Source: Natronincola ferrireducens (GTDB lineage: Bacteria; Bacillota; Clostridia; Peptostreptococcales; Natronincolaceae). From it: a DNA stretch of 64,000 nucleotides. The notes under the pieces were generated by a model that did no database searches, was not told the origin of the DNA, and saw nothing but the letters and a program-made list of their open reading frames with translations. The stretch covers positions 118,455-182,454 of the forward strand of contig NZ_FNFP01000005.1 in the NCBI RefSeq assembly GCF_900100845.1. The letters are read 5' to 3'. Position numbers and translations under genes: made by a program. Positions 36,001 through 43,688 of the stretch are shown in pieces (position 1 is the first letter of the stretch; every line of letters begins with the position of its first letter).

Positions 36001-36026
36001 AAAGTCCCCGTCAGGGGATTTTCTAT
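36001..36026 (+). terminator. Terminator after CBS gene
   Basis: AAAGTCCCC (36001-36009) pairs with GGGGATTTT (36014-36022) around GTCA. The AT-rich region to 36361 shows no gene; it includes a short ATTGCC triplication at about 36176. Confidence 0.75.
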
Positions 36027-36361
36027 TTGCAAAAAATAATATATATTACAACAAATCAATTATCATCTAACAATTAATCAAGGGTAGAATTTCCTTGATT
36101 TTCCCAAAAAACTGTAGTATATTTAAAATATAAAGTAGTAATTAATAGGAGTTATTAAAAAAAAGCCTTTGATGTCATTGCCATTGCCATTGCTAAGAAA
36201 TATTACTATAGCAAATAAAGACAATGATTAAATTTTAATTTTGAATGATAAAATAATAACGATAAACTCCAAAAAAATTTTTAAATAAAAATGTGAAAAT
36301 TGTAACAAAATTTAATTTTTCAAAAAGTTGAAAAATTATAAATATATCAAGGAGTGATAAT

Positions 36362-36529
36362 GTGAACAAAAAAATTTTTTGGCTTATAGCCTATGTTGCA
36401 ACTGGAGCGGGCATGATGGGAGAAGCACTTTTAAAGAAGGGAGATGGTTTTACCATAGCAGTGTTGGGAATTGGGGCACTATTTTATGCTGTAACCTTAA
36501 GGGACCATTATAAGGAATTAAAGGGATAG
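36362..36529 (+). CDS. Small membrane protein (55 residues), unknown function
   Basis: Not recognised. GTG at 36362 lies eight bases behind AAGGAG. The product starts MNKKIFWLIAYVATGAGMMG and continues with EALLKKGDGFT, a second hydrophobic stretch (AVLGIGALFYAVTL) and a charged end, RDHYKELKG. Two helices joined by a short Lys/Gly loop are likely. It begins a tight three-gene unit; its stop is 11 bases before the next start. Confidence 0.7.
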   Translation: MNKKIFWLIAYVATGAGMMGEALLKKGDGFTIAVLGIGALFYAVTLRDHYKELKG

Positions 36530-36540
36530 GAGAGATAACG

Positions 36541-36894
36541 ATGGATAAAAATAAGCTGTACACAATATTATGTGCATTTATAGGGGCTACGATTACTTGG
36601 TATATTAATCATCAAATGGGTTATGGACCTATTGTAGCAAATGGATTAGTAGGGGTTATAGGAGCTGTTTTACTACCTGCTCCTTTAGCGGCAGCTACTT
36701 ATATCGCATCCTTTGTTGGTATGTCTGGATTTAGTGTATTGTCATCTGTGGTTGGAGCGGGTATTGGTGGAATCATTGCAGGATTGGTAATTGCTTTTTC
36801 TCCAGAAGTCTATGCAGGTATTGGTGGTAAGGGTGGTACGATAGCTGCTATGTCGGTACAAATAACAAGAGGAATTTTAAGTTTTTTTAACTAG
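36541..36894 (+). CDS. Small hydrophobic membrane protein, first of a related pair
   Basis: Not recognised. A 117-residue, very hydrophobic protein with about three to four membrane segments, rich in Gly and Ala. It shares a spaced pattern with the next gene product: a tyrosine-containing first helix, a conserved Pro after the second (LLPAPLAAAT here, VFPHFFPDNGAT there) and GGKGGTIAA against GGRLGTIAA near the end. This suggests an old duplication and possibly a heteromer. RBS GATAGGAGAG. It lies upstream of the Mrp antiporter operon. Confidence 0.75.
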   Translation: MDKNKLYTILCAFIGATITWYINHQMGYGPIVANGLVGVIGAVLLPAPLAAATYIASFVGMSGFSVLSSVVGAGIGGIIAGLVIAFSPEVYAGIGGKGGTIAAMSVQITRGILSFFN

Positions 36895-36907
36895 GGGGTA
36901 AAAAAGA

Positions 36908-37312
36908 ATGGAAAAATTAACAATTATACTGGTTTCAGTGATAGCAGCTTTAATGACTTATTATATAAGTGTGTATTTAAATAAAGGTGCGGTATTTGGT
37001 TCGGCTATTGTTACTTTGGTGGCAGGGGTTGTTTTTCCACATTTTTTTCCCGACAACGGAGCAACCTTAGCAGCCATGGCAACTTGTGCCTCCTATGCAG
37101 CCATGGTAAGTGCAGCGAAATTCCCTAAAATCCAGGAAATGATAGGGGTAGGAACTTTAGTAGGCTTGATTTTTATTGCTACCATGACGGCCTTTGTAGG
37201 TGTAGGAGGTAGATTAGGAACAATTGCAGCAGTAGCTGGATTGGCATGGTTGGGAATTAAAAAAGTCTGTGCCCTATCATCGGTTCAACAAAAGGAAAGA
37301 ATAATTGAATAA
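36908..37312 (+). CDS. Small hydrophobic membrane protein, second of a related pair
   Basis: Not recognised. A 134-residue membrane protein with about four segments, similar in layout to the product of 36541 (see GGRLGTIAAVAG and the Pro-containing VVFPHFFPDNGAT). It has a longer polar C-terminal tail, QQKERIIE. It starts 13 bases after the previous stop behind AGGGGG. Neighbourhood with the Na+/H+ antiporter suggests an ion- or solute-transport role, but the intervening terminator separates the units. Confidence 0.75.
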   Translation: MEKLTIILVSVIAALMTYYISVYLNKGAVFGSAIVTLVAGVVFPHFFPDNGATLAAMATCASYAAMVSAAKFPKIQEMIGVGTLVGLIFIATMTAFVGVGGRLGTIAAVAGLAWLGIKKVCALSSVQQKERIIE

Positions 37313-37353
37313 ACCCTAAATTGACAGCTAAACCTTATAGATTAAACTAGAAA

Positions 37354-37396
37354 AAGGATGAGGAATTATCACAACACGATAAAATTTCTCATCCTT
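37354..37396 (+). terminator. Terminator after small membrane-protein cluster
   Basis: AAGGATGAGGAATTATC pairs with GATAAAATTTCTCATCCTT as a long, slightly imperfect stem. It divides the three small genes from the Mrp operon. Confidence 0.65.
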
Positions 37397-37538
37397 AATT
37401 TGTAGAATTACTTGATGTTTCATGTTATAATTGCTAATTAGGAATAAATCTTTTTTAAATATATTTAAAAACAGGGCTCTATTATTTTTTTGCCCTTTAT
37501 TTCTAAATAAATAGCTATAGGAATTAGAGGTGAAATTA

Positions 37539-38048
37539 ATGAAGGATAAGCAGATTGGGTTTACCCCCAAAAATATTTATTTATTTATACCCTTATTTTT
37601 ATTTTGGTTGGTCTTATCTCCTCGGTTATCTACAGAGGCAGTTGTATCAGGAATAATCGTTTCTCTTATCATTGTGATCTATTCCAAGGATATTGCCTTT
37701 AGCCATAAGGAGATGCCCCTGTACTATGGGAAAAAATTTCTACTGTTTTTAAAATTTATTGGAAGGCTCTTAGTGGAAATCGTCAAAGCAAATATTGAAG
37801 TAGCAATGGTTGTACTCAATCCATCTTTACCTATCTCTCCAAAGTTTGTTAAAGTGCCTATGATGTTAAAAAATGATGTCATGAAAACAATTTATGGAAA
37901 CTCTGTAACCTTAACTCCCGGCACATTAACAGTGGATGTTACAGAGGGTGATTTTGTGATTCATGCTTTAACGGAGGATGCAGCAGAAGCTATGAAGGGT
38001 TCCATTATAGAAAAATACTGCATTTTAATGGAGGAAGAGAAAAAATGA
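37539..38048 (+). CDS. mrpE: Na+/H+ antiporter subunit MrpE
   Basis: MrpE/MnhE is a two-helix subunit of the multisubunit cation/proton antiporter. The 169-residue product shows FWLVLSPRLS, VEIVKANIEVAMVVLNP, and the conserved C-terminal NSVTLTPGTLTVDV. ATG 37539 lies six bases behind AGAGGTG and is preferred to an upstream GTG. The stop overlaps the mrpF start (ATGA). First gene of the operon. Confidence 0.93.
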   Translation: MKDKQIGFTPKNIYLFIPLFLFWLVLSPRLSTEAVVSGIIVSLIIVIYSKDIAFSHKEMPLYYGKKFLLFLKFIGRLLVEIVKANIEVAMVVLNPSLPISPKFVKVPMMLKNDVMKTIYGNSVTLTPGTLTVDVTEGDFVIHALTEDAAEAMKGSIIEKYCILMEEEKK

Positions 38049-38311
38049 TTACTCAAGGATATATTGCGATGACCATATTTTTAGCATTGATGGCCTTCCC
38101 ATGTCTTTATAGAGCCTATGTTGGGCCTACAGCCACAGATAGAGTAGTGGCCATCAATGTTGTTACCACTAAGGTGACTATATTAATTGCACTTCTAGCT
38201 ATTATAACTGATCAGGATGCCTTCATTGATGTGGCCTTGATTTATGCCATGATGGGTTTTATTGCCACCATCTGTGTTTCTAAGTATATAGAAAAAGGAA
38301 ATTTGATGTAA
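38045..38311 (+). CDS. mrpF: Na+/H+ antiporter subunit MrpF
   Basis: An 88-residue, three-helix subunit. YRAYVGPTATDRVVAINVVTTK contains the family's GPTxxDRVVAxN motif with the functionally important Asp (within residues 23-44), and DVALIYAMMGFIATI follows. It is translationally coupled to mrpE by an ATGA overlap and spaced 13 bases from mrpG. Confidence 0.94.
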   Translation: MITQGYIAMTIFLALMAFPCLYRAYVGPTATDRVVAINVVTTKVTILIALLAIITDQDAFIDVALIYAMMGFIATICVSKYIEKGNLM

Positions 38312-38324
38312 GGAGTGAAGGAAT

Positions 38325-38621
38325 TTGATTATAGACGGAATAATAATTCTGCTACTTTTAGGAAGTGCCTTCTTTTTCCTTGTAGGAACAGTGGGTCTAA
38401 TAAGAATGCCTGATGCTTTTTGCCGTATGCATGCTACCACAAAGTGTGATACATTAGGGGCGGGATTAGCATTATTAGCCATCATTGCTTATAGGGGCTT
38501 TAGTATAGTAAGCATTAAGCTTCTAATAATACTAGTATTCATTTGGGTTACAAATCCTACTTCAGCCCATATCATTGCTAAAGCTGCTTATAAGCAAAGG
38601 AAAGTAGATATTGATAAATAA
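38325..38621 (+). CDS. mrpG: Na+/H+ antiporter subunit MrpG
   Basis: A 98-residue, three-helix subunit. VGTVGLIRMPDAFCRMHATTK matches the GxxRxPDxYxRxHA signature of MrpG/MnhG. The start is TTG at 38325 behind AAGGAGTGAAGG. It is followed by the MrpA/MbhD-type fragment. Confidence 0.93.
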   Translation: MIIDGIIILLLLGSAFFFLVGTVGLIRMPDAFCRMHATTKCDTLGAGLALLAIIAYRGFSIVSIKLLIILVFIWVTNPTSAHIIAKAAYKQRKVDIDK

Positions 38622-38650
38622 CTTCTGTAGAGAAGGGACGATTACAAAAT

Positions 38651-38890
38651 ATGCAACTATTAAATGTTATTTTGATTATTTTTTTAATTATGTGTGCTAT
38701 TGCAGTAGAAAAAACCAAGGATTTATTAAGTGCCATTGTTATTTTTGCTGCCTACAGTTTGGTAATGGCTGTATTATGGCTATTACTAAAGGCACCAGAT
38801 ATTGCTATGACAGAAGCTGCCATTGGAGCAGGAGTAACCACGATATTGTTTGTGGCAGTAATTAGTAAAACAAGGAGGATGGAAAAGTGA
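38651..38890 (+). CDS. MbhD-like (DUF4040) antiporter subunit
   Basis: A 79-residue, three-helix protein matching the DUF4040 segment that forms part of the C-terminal half of MrpA and stands alone as MbhD in archaeal hydrogenases. DIAMTEAAIGAGVTTILFV is the typical conserved motif. It overlaps the next gene by four bases (GTGA). Its independence from a large MrpA is an archaic or Mbh-type arrangement. Confidence 0.87.
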   Translation: MQLLNVILIIFLIMCAIAVEKTKDLLSAIVIFAAYSLVMAVLWLLLKAPDIAMTEAAIGAGVTTILFVAVISKTRRMEK

Positions 38891-39186
38891 AAAAGGGAAT
38901 TATTATGTTGGCCTTAGGAGGTTTATTGATTGTAATGATTTCTAGTATTTTTAAGATGCCTCCTTTAGGGAATGTCACCAACCCCTCCTACAATGAAGTG
39001 GCCCAGCATTATATTGAAAGAGCTGCAGAAGAAACTAGAACACCAAATGTCGTATCTGCTATTATTACAGACTATAGGGCTTTTGATACCCTTGGGGAAA
39101 CCACTGTATTATTTACCTCTATTGCAGCAGTAATATCGGTTCTAAAGGGTAATGCTGATGCTTGTAAGAAGAAGGAGGACCAGTAG
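38887..39186 (+). CDS. MbhE-like (MrpA C-terminal type) antiporter subunit
   Basis: A 99-residue protein: one N-terminal helix, an outward loop with THYIERA-like polar residues (NEVAQHYIERAAEETRTPN, partly), then NVVSAIITDYRAFDTLGE, the motif found near the MrpA C terminus and in MbhE, and a final helix. The start is GTG 38887. The MrpB start follows the stop by one base. Confidence 0.87.
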   Translation: MKKGIIMLALGGLLIVMISSIFKMPPLGNVTNPSYNEVAQHYIERAAEETRTPNVVSAIITDYRAFDTLGETTVLFTSIAAVISVLKGNADACKKKEDQ

Positions 39187-39187
39187 T

Positions 39188-39613
39188 ATGGATGATTTAA
39201 TTGTAAAAACTGTGGCGAGGCTCATTATTCCTTTTATACAGGTTTATGGCATTTTTATTGTGATGCATGGACATTTATCTCCTGGAGGCGGGTTTGCGGG
39301 AGGAGCAATTTTAGGGGCTAGCTTTATTTTATATACATTGGCCTTTGGTCTTCATAAAGGACACAAGAAGATCCCCCATGAAATATCATCAAAAGTTGAA
39401 ACTGGTGGGATTTTATGGTTTATTTTTATAGGTTTTATAGGAATTTGGACAGGACATCAGTTTTTGACAAATAAAGAAGCTGGTTTTTATATGGGGGATA
39501 CCGGGAGAGTTATTAGTGCAGGACTTATACCCTTAGCAACCTTTGGAATTGGTGGGAAGGTGGCCAGTACCATGATTACACTTTTCCATACCCTTATAGA
39601 GGAGGATTTATAA
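39188..39613 (+). CDS. mrpB: Na+/H+ antiporter subunit MrpB
   Basis: A 141-residue, four-helix MnhB-type subunit. FIVMHGHLSPGGGFAGGAIL is the family signature (HxxPGGGFxGG). ATG 39188 lies behind AGAAGGAGG; upstream in-frame codons inside the previous gene are rejected. The stop overlaps the mrpC start by one base. Confidence 0.94.
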   Translation: MDDLIVKTVARLIIPFIQVYGIFIVMHGHLSPGGGFAGGAILGASFILYTLAFGLHKGHKKIPHEISSKVETGGILWFIFIGFIGIWTGHQFLTNKEAGFYMGDTGRVISAGLIPLATFGIGGKVASTMITLFHTLIEEDL

Positions 39614-39993
39614 TGGATAGCCTACAATTGATTATAGATAACATCAACTATATTGGGTCGGCTTTTTTATTTGTCATTGGTCTTTATACGGTACTAACCC
39701 ACTCCAACCTATTAAAGAAGATTATAGGGGTAAATATTATGGAGACCTCCGTGTTTTTGTTTTTTGTCTCTATAGGCTATGTATTTGGAGGAAAGTCCCC
39801 CATCTTAGAAGTAGAAGGTGGAAGTCCTTTGTACGTAAATCCTCTACCATCAGCTATGATTTTGACGGGAATTGTCGTGGCGGTCAGCATCACTGCCTAC
39901 GCCCTTAGTATTGTTATAAAAATCTACGATGCCTATGGAACAATTGAACTTGATGAAATCATGAAAATAAGGGGTGGGGGAAAGAATGAATAG
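39613..39993 (+). CDS. mrpC: Na+/H+ antiporter subunit MrpC
   Basis: A 126-residue NuoK-like subunit with three helices: GLYTVLTHSNLLKKIIGVNI and METSVFLFFVSIG, then LPSAMILTGIVVAVSITAYAL (residues spread over 80-105). This matches MnhC, where the NLIRxxIGxxI region is conserved. It overlaps mrpD by eight bases. Confidence 0.94.
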   Translation: MDSLQLIIDNINYIGSAFLFVIGLYTVLTHSNLLKKIIGVNIMETSVFLFFVSIGYVFGGKSPILEVEGGSPLYVNPLPSAMILTGIVVAVSITAYALSIVIKIYDAYGTIELDEIMKIRGGGKNE

Positions 39994-41470
39994 TATACAT
40001 TTTCCTGTGTATATTCTACTTTTGATGCTGCTAACTGCTGTCATCATTCCAGTAGGAAAAAATATATTTGATTTGAAATTTAAGGCCTCTATTATGGGGG
40101 TTTTAGGAGTAACATGGGTTCTTGCTTTGACAACGCTAATTCATGTTATGAGAAATGGAGGATATAGATATAACTTTGGCAACTGGCCCAGCTCCATTGG
40201 CATTGAATTTATTATAGATGAATTTTCAGCTATGATGACTTTTGTAATTATCACCATGTCGATATTAGTGTTGATATACTCTTTAAGGGATATTGAACAT
40301 GAAATATCAGCTGTACAAATTACACGATATTATACACTGGTATTTTTATTGTTGTTTTCTATGATAGGGATTACCCTTACTAATGACTTATTTAATTTAT
40401 ATGTATTTATGGAGATATTGTCCTTGACCTCCTGTGGAATTATTTCTATTAAAAAGAAGAAGGAAAATCTATTGGCAACCCTAAAATATTTAATGTTGGG
40501 AACTATAGGTTCTGTTTCAGTTTTAATGGGAATTGCATTACTATATATGGTAACTGGAAATCTTAATATGACGGAAAACTATAAAATTATTGCTGAAACA
40601 TGGCAGTTATATCCACGAAATATACTGATAGCTTTAGGATTCGTATTAACAGGATTCGGTATTAAGGCGGCGGTGTTTCCACTGCACAGTTGGTTACCGG
40701 ATGCCCATTCAACTGCACCTACACCCTCTAGTGCTTTACTATCTGGATTGGTTGTAAAGGTCTATGTTTTTGCAGCGATGAAGCTATTATTTAGGGTGGT
40801 TGGCATTGAAATTATTGATACCATAAATGTACCACAGTTTATTACCTATTTTGCTGTCACTGGGATGATTATGGGATCTGTGTTTGCTATTGGACAGAAG
40901 GATATTAAACGCCTCTTGGCTTATTCTAGTGTTGCTCAAATTGGTTATATATTTTTAGGTCTAGGCTTAGGAACGGTTCAAGGTTTTTCAGCAGCGTTAT
41001 TTCATGTAGTAACCCATGCCCTTATGAAGTCAGCTCTGTTTTTAAGTGCAGGGGCTATTATTTATAAAAAAGGAAAACGGGATATCAGAGAATTTGAAGG
41101 AATAGGCTATGAAATGCCTATTACCATGATAGTTTTTTCTATAGCAGCGTTGGGGATGATTGGTATACCTGGTATTAATGGATTTATGAGCAAGTGGTAT
41201 TTAAGCTTTGCTGTATTAGAGGCGGGGAAACCCATTTATTTACTATTAATCCTAGTAAGTAGCTTTCTAAATGCAGTATACTATCTTCCTATTATCATTA
41301 CAGCGTTTTTGAGAGAGAGTAAGGAACGAAAAAATGAAATGATTATGGACGGTTTACCTAGAACGATGACAGTGCCTATGGTGATTATAGCCTCCCTATG
41401 TATTGTTATTGGATTTTTTCCCCAAATCGTCATGATAATCGTTGAGAGGGCGGTACCAACCTTTTTCTAG
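39986..41470 (+). CDS. mrpD: Na+/H+ antiporter subunit MrpD
   Basis: A NuoM/NuoN-like proton- or ion-translocating subunit of 494 residues with about 14 helices. Visible are the TM5 Glu in LYVFMEILSL, the TM7 Lys in GFGIKAAVFPLHSWLPDAHSTAPTPSSALLSG (in parts), and KDIKRLLAYSSVAQIGYI with the TM8 to TM10 Lys and His region of the family. ATG 39986 lies behind GGGTGGGGG. This is the canonical MrpD of the operon; two longer paralogues follow. Confidence 0.93.
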   Translation: MNSIHFPVYILLLMLLTAVIIPVGKNIFDLKFKASIMGVLGVTWVLALTTLIHVMRNGGYRYNFGNWPSSIGIEFIIDEFSAMMTFVIITMSILVLIYSLRDIEHEISAVQITRYYTLVFLLLFSMIGITLTNDLFNLYVFMEILSLTSCGIISIKKKKENLLATLKYLMLGTIGSVSVLMGIALLYMVTGNLNMTENYKIIAETWQLYPRNILIALGFVLTGFGIKAAVFPLHSWLPDAHSTAPTPSSALLSGLVVKVYVFAAMKLLFRVVGIEIIDTINVPQFITYFAVTGMIMGSVFAIGQKDIKRLLAYSSVAQIGYIFLGLGLGTVQGFSAALFHVVTHALMKSALFLSAGAIIYKKGKRDIREFEGIGYEMPITMIVFSIAALGMIGIPGINGFMSKWYLSFAVLEAGKPIYLLLILVSSFLNAVYYLPIIITAFLRESKERKNEMIMDGLPRTMTVPMVIIASLCIVIGFFPQIVMIIVERAVPTFF

Positions 41471-41594
41471 AGGACTTAACAGGAGAATGGTTGTCGTTAT
41501 ATTCCTTGAAAAAATTCTTTTGATAGCACCTTTAATATCTATTATAATAAAATTAATATAGTAGATAAGTAAATTTGAGGAGATGAAATTTAAA

Positions 41595-43625
41595 ATGAAA
41601 GCCACGGGAATGGCGAAAAAATTAAGGGGTTTAAAGCACCCTTTGGATTATTTTTCTATTAACTGCATACTTATATTTTTTATAAGTATAATTTTTATTT
41701 TTGGTTTTGTAGTCTTTACATTACCAGGTTTAGAAGGAAACGGATTACAAAAACTTGTAAAAGTTGGGCCAGAGTTTATTGATTTTATAACTAACTTTAA
41801 GGAATTACCCTTACTAGTTGTTTTATTTTCATTAATTAGTGGTCCAATAGAGGCTACTTTGGGTAAAAGATCGGAAACCCTAAGGGACTCTACGGTAGTG
41901 GATAATACATTTATAAGTTTAATAATGACTTTAGCAATGTATCCACAGGTAGCCCAAGGGAAAATTGAATATACGATAAAAGGACTATTTGGATATGGCT
42001 TGCACTTTCATGTAGATATGCTGAGCTTTATTATGGCGGCAACTGCTGGAATCCTTTGGTTTTTAGTCAGTATCTATGCCCATGATTATATGCCAATAGA
42101 ACAGCATAGAAACCGCTTTTATCTTTGGATGTCTATAACCTATGGGGGAATTTTAGGAACAGTGATGGCTGGAGATCTTTTAACGATGTTTTTGTTCTTT
42201 GAATTAATGACCTTTAGTTCCTATATGCTGGTTGCCCATAACCAATCTAAGGAATCTATTTTGGCGGGGGACAGCTATATTTACATGGGGGTAGTGGGGG
42301 GACTATGTATTTTGTTAGGTATGATTCTGTTGATTACCCAAACCAATACCCTTCATTTTGTACCCCTAGCTGCTGCATTGAAGGAATTGGGAGGGATGAA
42401 GTATTTAATTACTGGTCTTTTTGTATTTGGGTTTGGAATTAAGGCAGGAATGCTGCCCCTCCACATCTGGTTACCTAAGGCCCATCCAGTAGCTCCAACT
42501 CCAGCTAGTGCCCTCCTCTCAGGAATATTGATAAAGGTAGGAGCATATGGTATATTAAGGGTAGCCACAAGCATCTTGGTACCCAGCATAGATGAAATTA
42601 TCGGTTATAAGGACCCCCTATGGGAGGTTTCTCAAAAACTGGGGGTATTAATTATCTGGTTAGGTATCATTACAATGGTGGTGGGGGTTTTTATGGCCCT
42701 CCAACAAAGTAATATGAAGAAAATGCTGGCATACCATAGTATTAGCCAAATGGGTTATATTATCATGGGAATAGGTGTAGCTGCCTATCTGGGTTATAAA
42801 GGTGCTATGGGTTTCTCAGGAAGTATTTATCATATTATAAACCATGCACTATTTAAAGCATTGTTATTTATGGCGGTGGGTTTAGTCTACTTAAGAACCC
42901 ATGAATTGGATATGTATAAACTAGGTGGCTTATGGAGAAAAATGCCCTTTACAGCCTTTGTAACGATTATTGCAGCTCTGGGAATTACCGGTATGCCTGG
43001 GTTTAATGGATTTGCTAGCAAATCTATATTACACCATGCTATTATTGAAGCCTATGAGTATGGCCACCCATCCTTTAGGTATGCTGAAATGATCTTTACA
43101 GTTGTTAGTGCAGGCACAGTATGCTCCTTTATCAAATTATTTAGCTATGTATTTTTAGGGAAATGCCCTGAAAAGTATGAAAAAATTGACGGGGAAAAGG
43201 GTATGATGGATATGGCCATGGCAGGTCTTGCAATGTTGATTATAGCTGTTGGGCAGGCACCAAATTATATTTTAAATCAATTTATTATCCCAGCAGCCAG
43301 AAGCTTGACCTATGACCCTGCTTTTATTGATAAATATTTAGTAGACATGAATTTCTTTAACTCTAAGGATTTAACAGGAATGATTTGGGTATATCTATTG
43401 GGAATAGCTATATTTATTTTAGGTAAGAAGTATCATTTATTTCATTTACACTTACCTACATGGATGAGCTTTGAAAATGTCTTATATAGACCTATTTATA
43501 GAGGCGTCTTGGCCACAGCTAATACAATCACTGAACGATATGAAGTAGGTATTATTAAAAGTGATGTAGTCATTTATACCCTTATTTTAACAAGCACTCT
43601 GCTTTTGTTAATAAGGTTTGGTTGA
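41595..43625 (+). CDS. NuoL/NuoM-like antiporter subunit, first extra copy
   Basis: A 676-residue proton-translocating-type membrane protein, longer than MrpD at both ends. Key features are kept: LFFELMTF (TM5 Glu), GFGIKAGMLPLHIWLPKAH with AHPVAPTPASALLSG, NMKKMLAYHSISQMGYI and NHALFKALLFM. The C terminus adds a segment ending in a last helix. It is strongly similar to the next gene product. It probably takes the place of the missing MrpA N-terminal channel. Start 41583 is also possible but sits directly on GAGGAG. The 112 bases before it show no terminator. Confidence 0.85.
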   Translation: MKATGMAKKLRGLKHPLDYFSINCILIFFISIIFIFGFVVFTLPGLEGNGLQKLVKVGPEFIDFITNFKELPLLVVLFSLISGPIEATLGKRSETLRDSTVVDNTFISLIMTLAMYPQVAQGKIEYTIKGLFGYGLHFHVDMLSFIMAATAGILWFLVSIYAHDYMPIEQHRNRFYLWMSITYGGILGTVMAGDLLTMFLFFELMTFSSYMLVAHNQSKESILAGDSYIYMGVVGGLCILLGMILLITQTNTLHFVPLAAALKELGGMKYLITGLFVFGFGIKAGMLPLHIWLPKAHPVAPTPASALLSGILIKVGAYGILRVATSILVPSIDEIIGYKDPLWEVSQKLGVLIIWLGIITMVVGVFMALQQSNMKKMLAYHSISQMGYIIMGIGVAAYLGYKGAMGFSGSIYHIINHALFKALLFMAVGLVYLRTHELDMYKLGGLWRKMPFTAFVTIIAALGITGMPGFNGFASKSILHHAIIEAYEYGHPSFRYAEMIFTVVSAGTVCSFIKLFSYVFLGKCPEKYEKIDGEKGMMDMAMAGLAMLIIAVGQAPNYILNQFIIPAARSLTYDPAFIDKYLVDMNFFNSKDLTGMIWVYLLGIAIFILGKKYHLFHLHLPTWMSFENVLYRPIYRGVLATANTITERYEVGIIKSDVVIYTLILTSTLLLLIRFG

Positions 43626-43629
43626 TAAA

Positions 43630-43659
43630 CACAAAGGGAACTGAAAAGTTCCCTTTGTG
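43630..43659 (+). terminator. Stem-loop between the two NuoL/M-like genes
   Basis: CACAAAGGGAACT (43630-43642) and AGTTCCCTTTGTG (43647-43659) form a perfect 13-base stem closed by a GAAA tetraloop. There is no T-run, so mRNA stabilisation or differential expression is likelier than full termination. Confidence 0.6.
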
Positions 43660-43688
43660 CTTAAGAATTAGGAAAGGAGTTGAAAAAG

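Noticed and set aside
36170..36200. ATTGCC short tandem repeat
   Set aside because: Only about three units of six bases; no sign of function.
38611..38865. 84-residue frame overlapping the MbhD-like gene
   Set aside because: Out-of-frame shadow of 38651-38890, rich in Cys and Asn and without family features.
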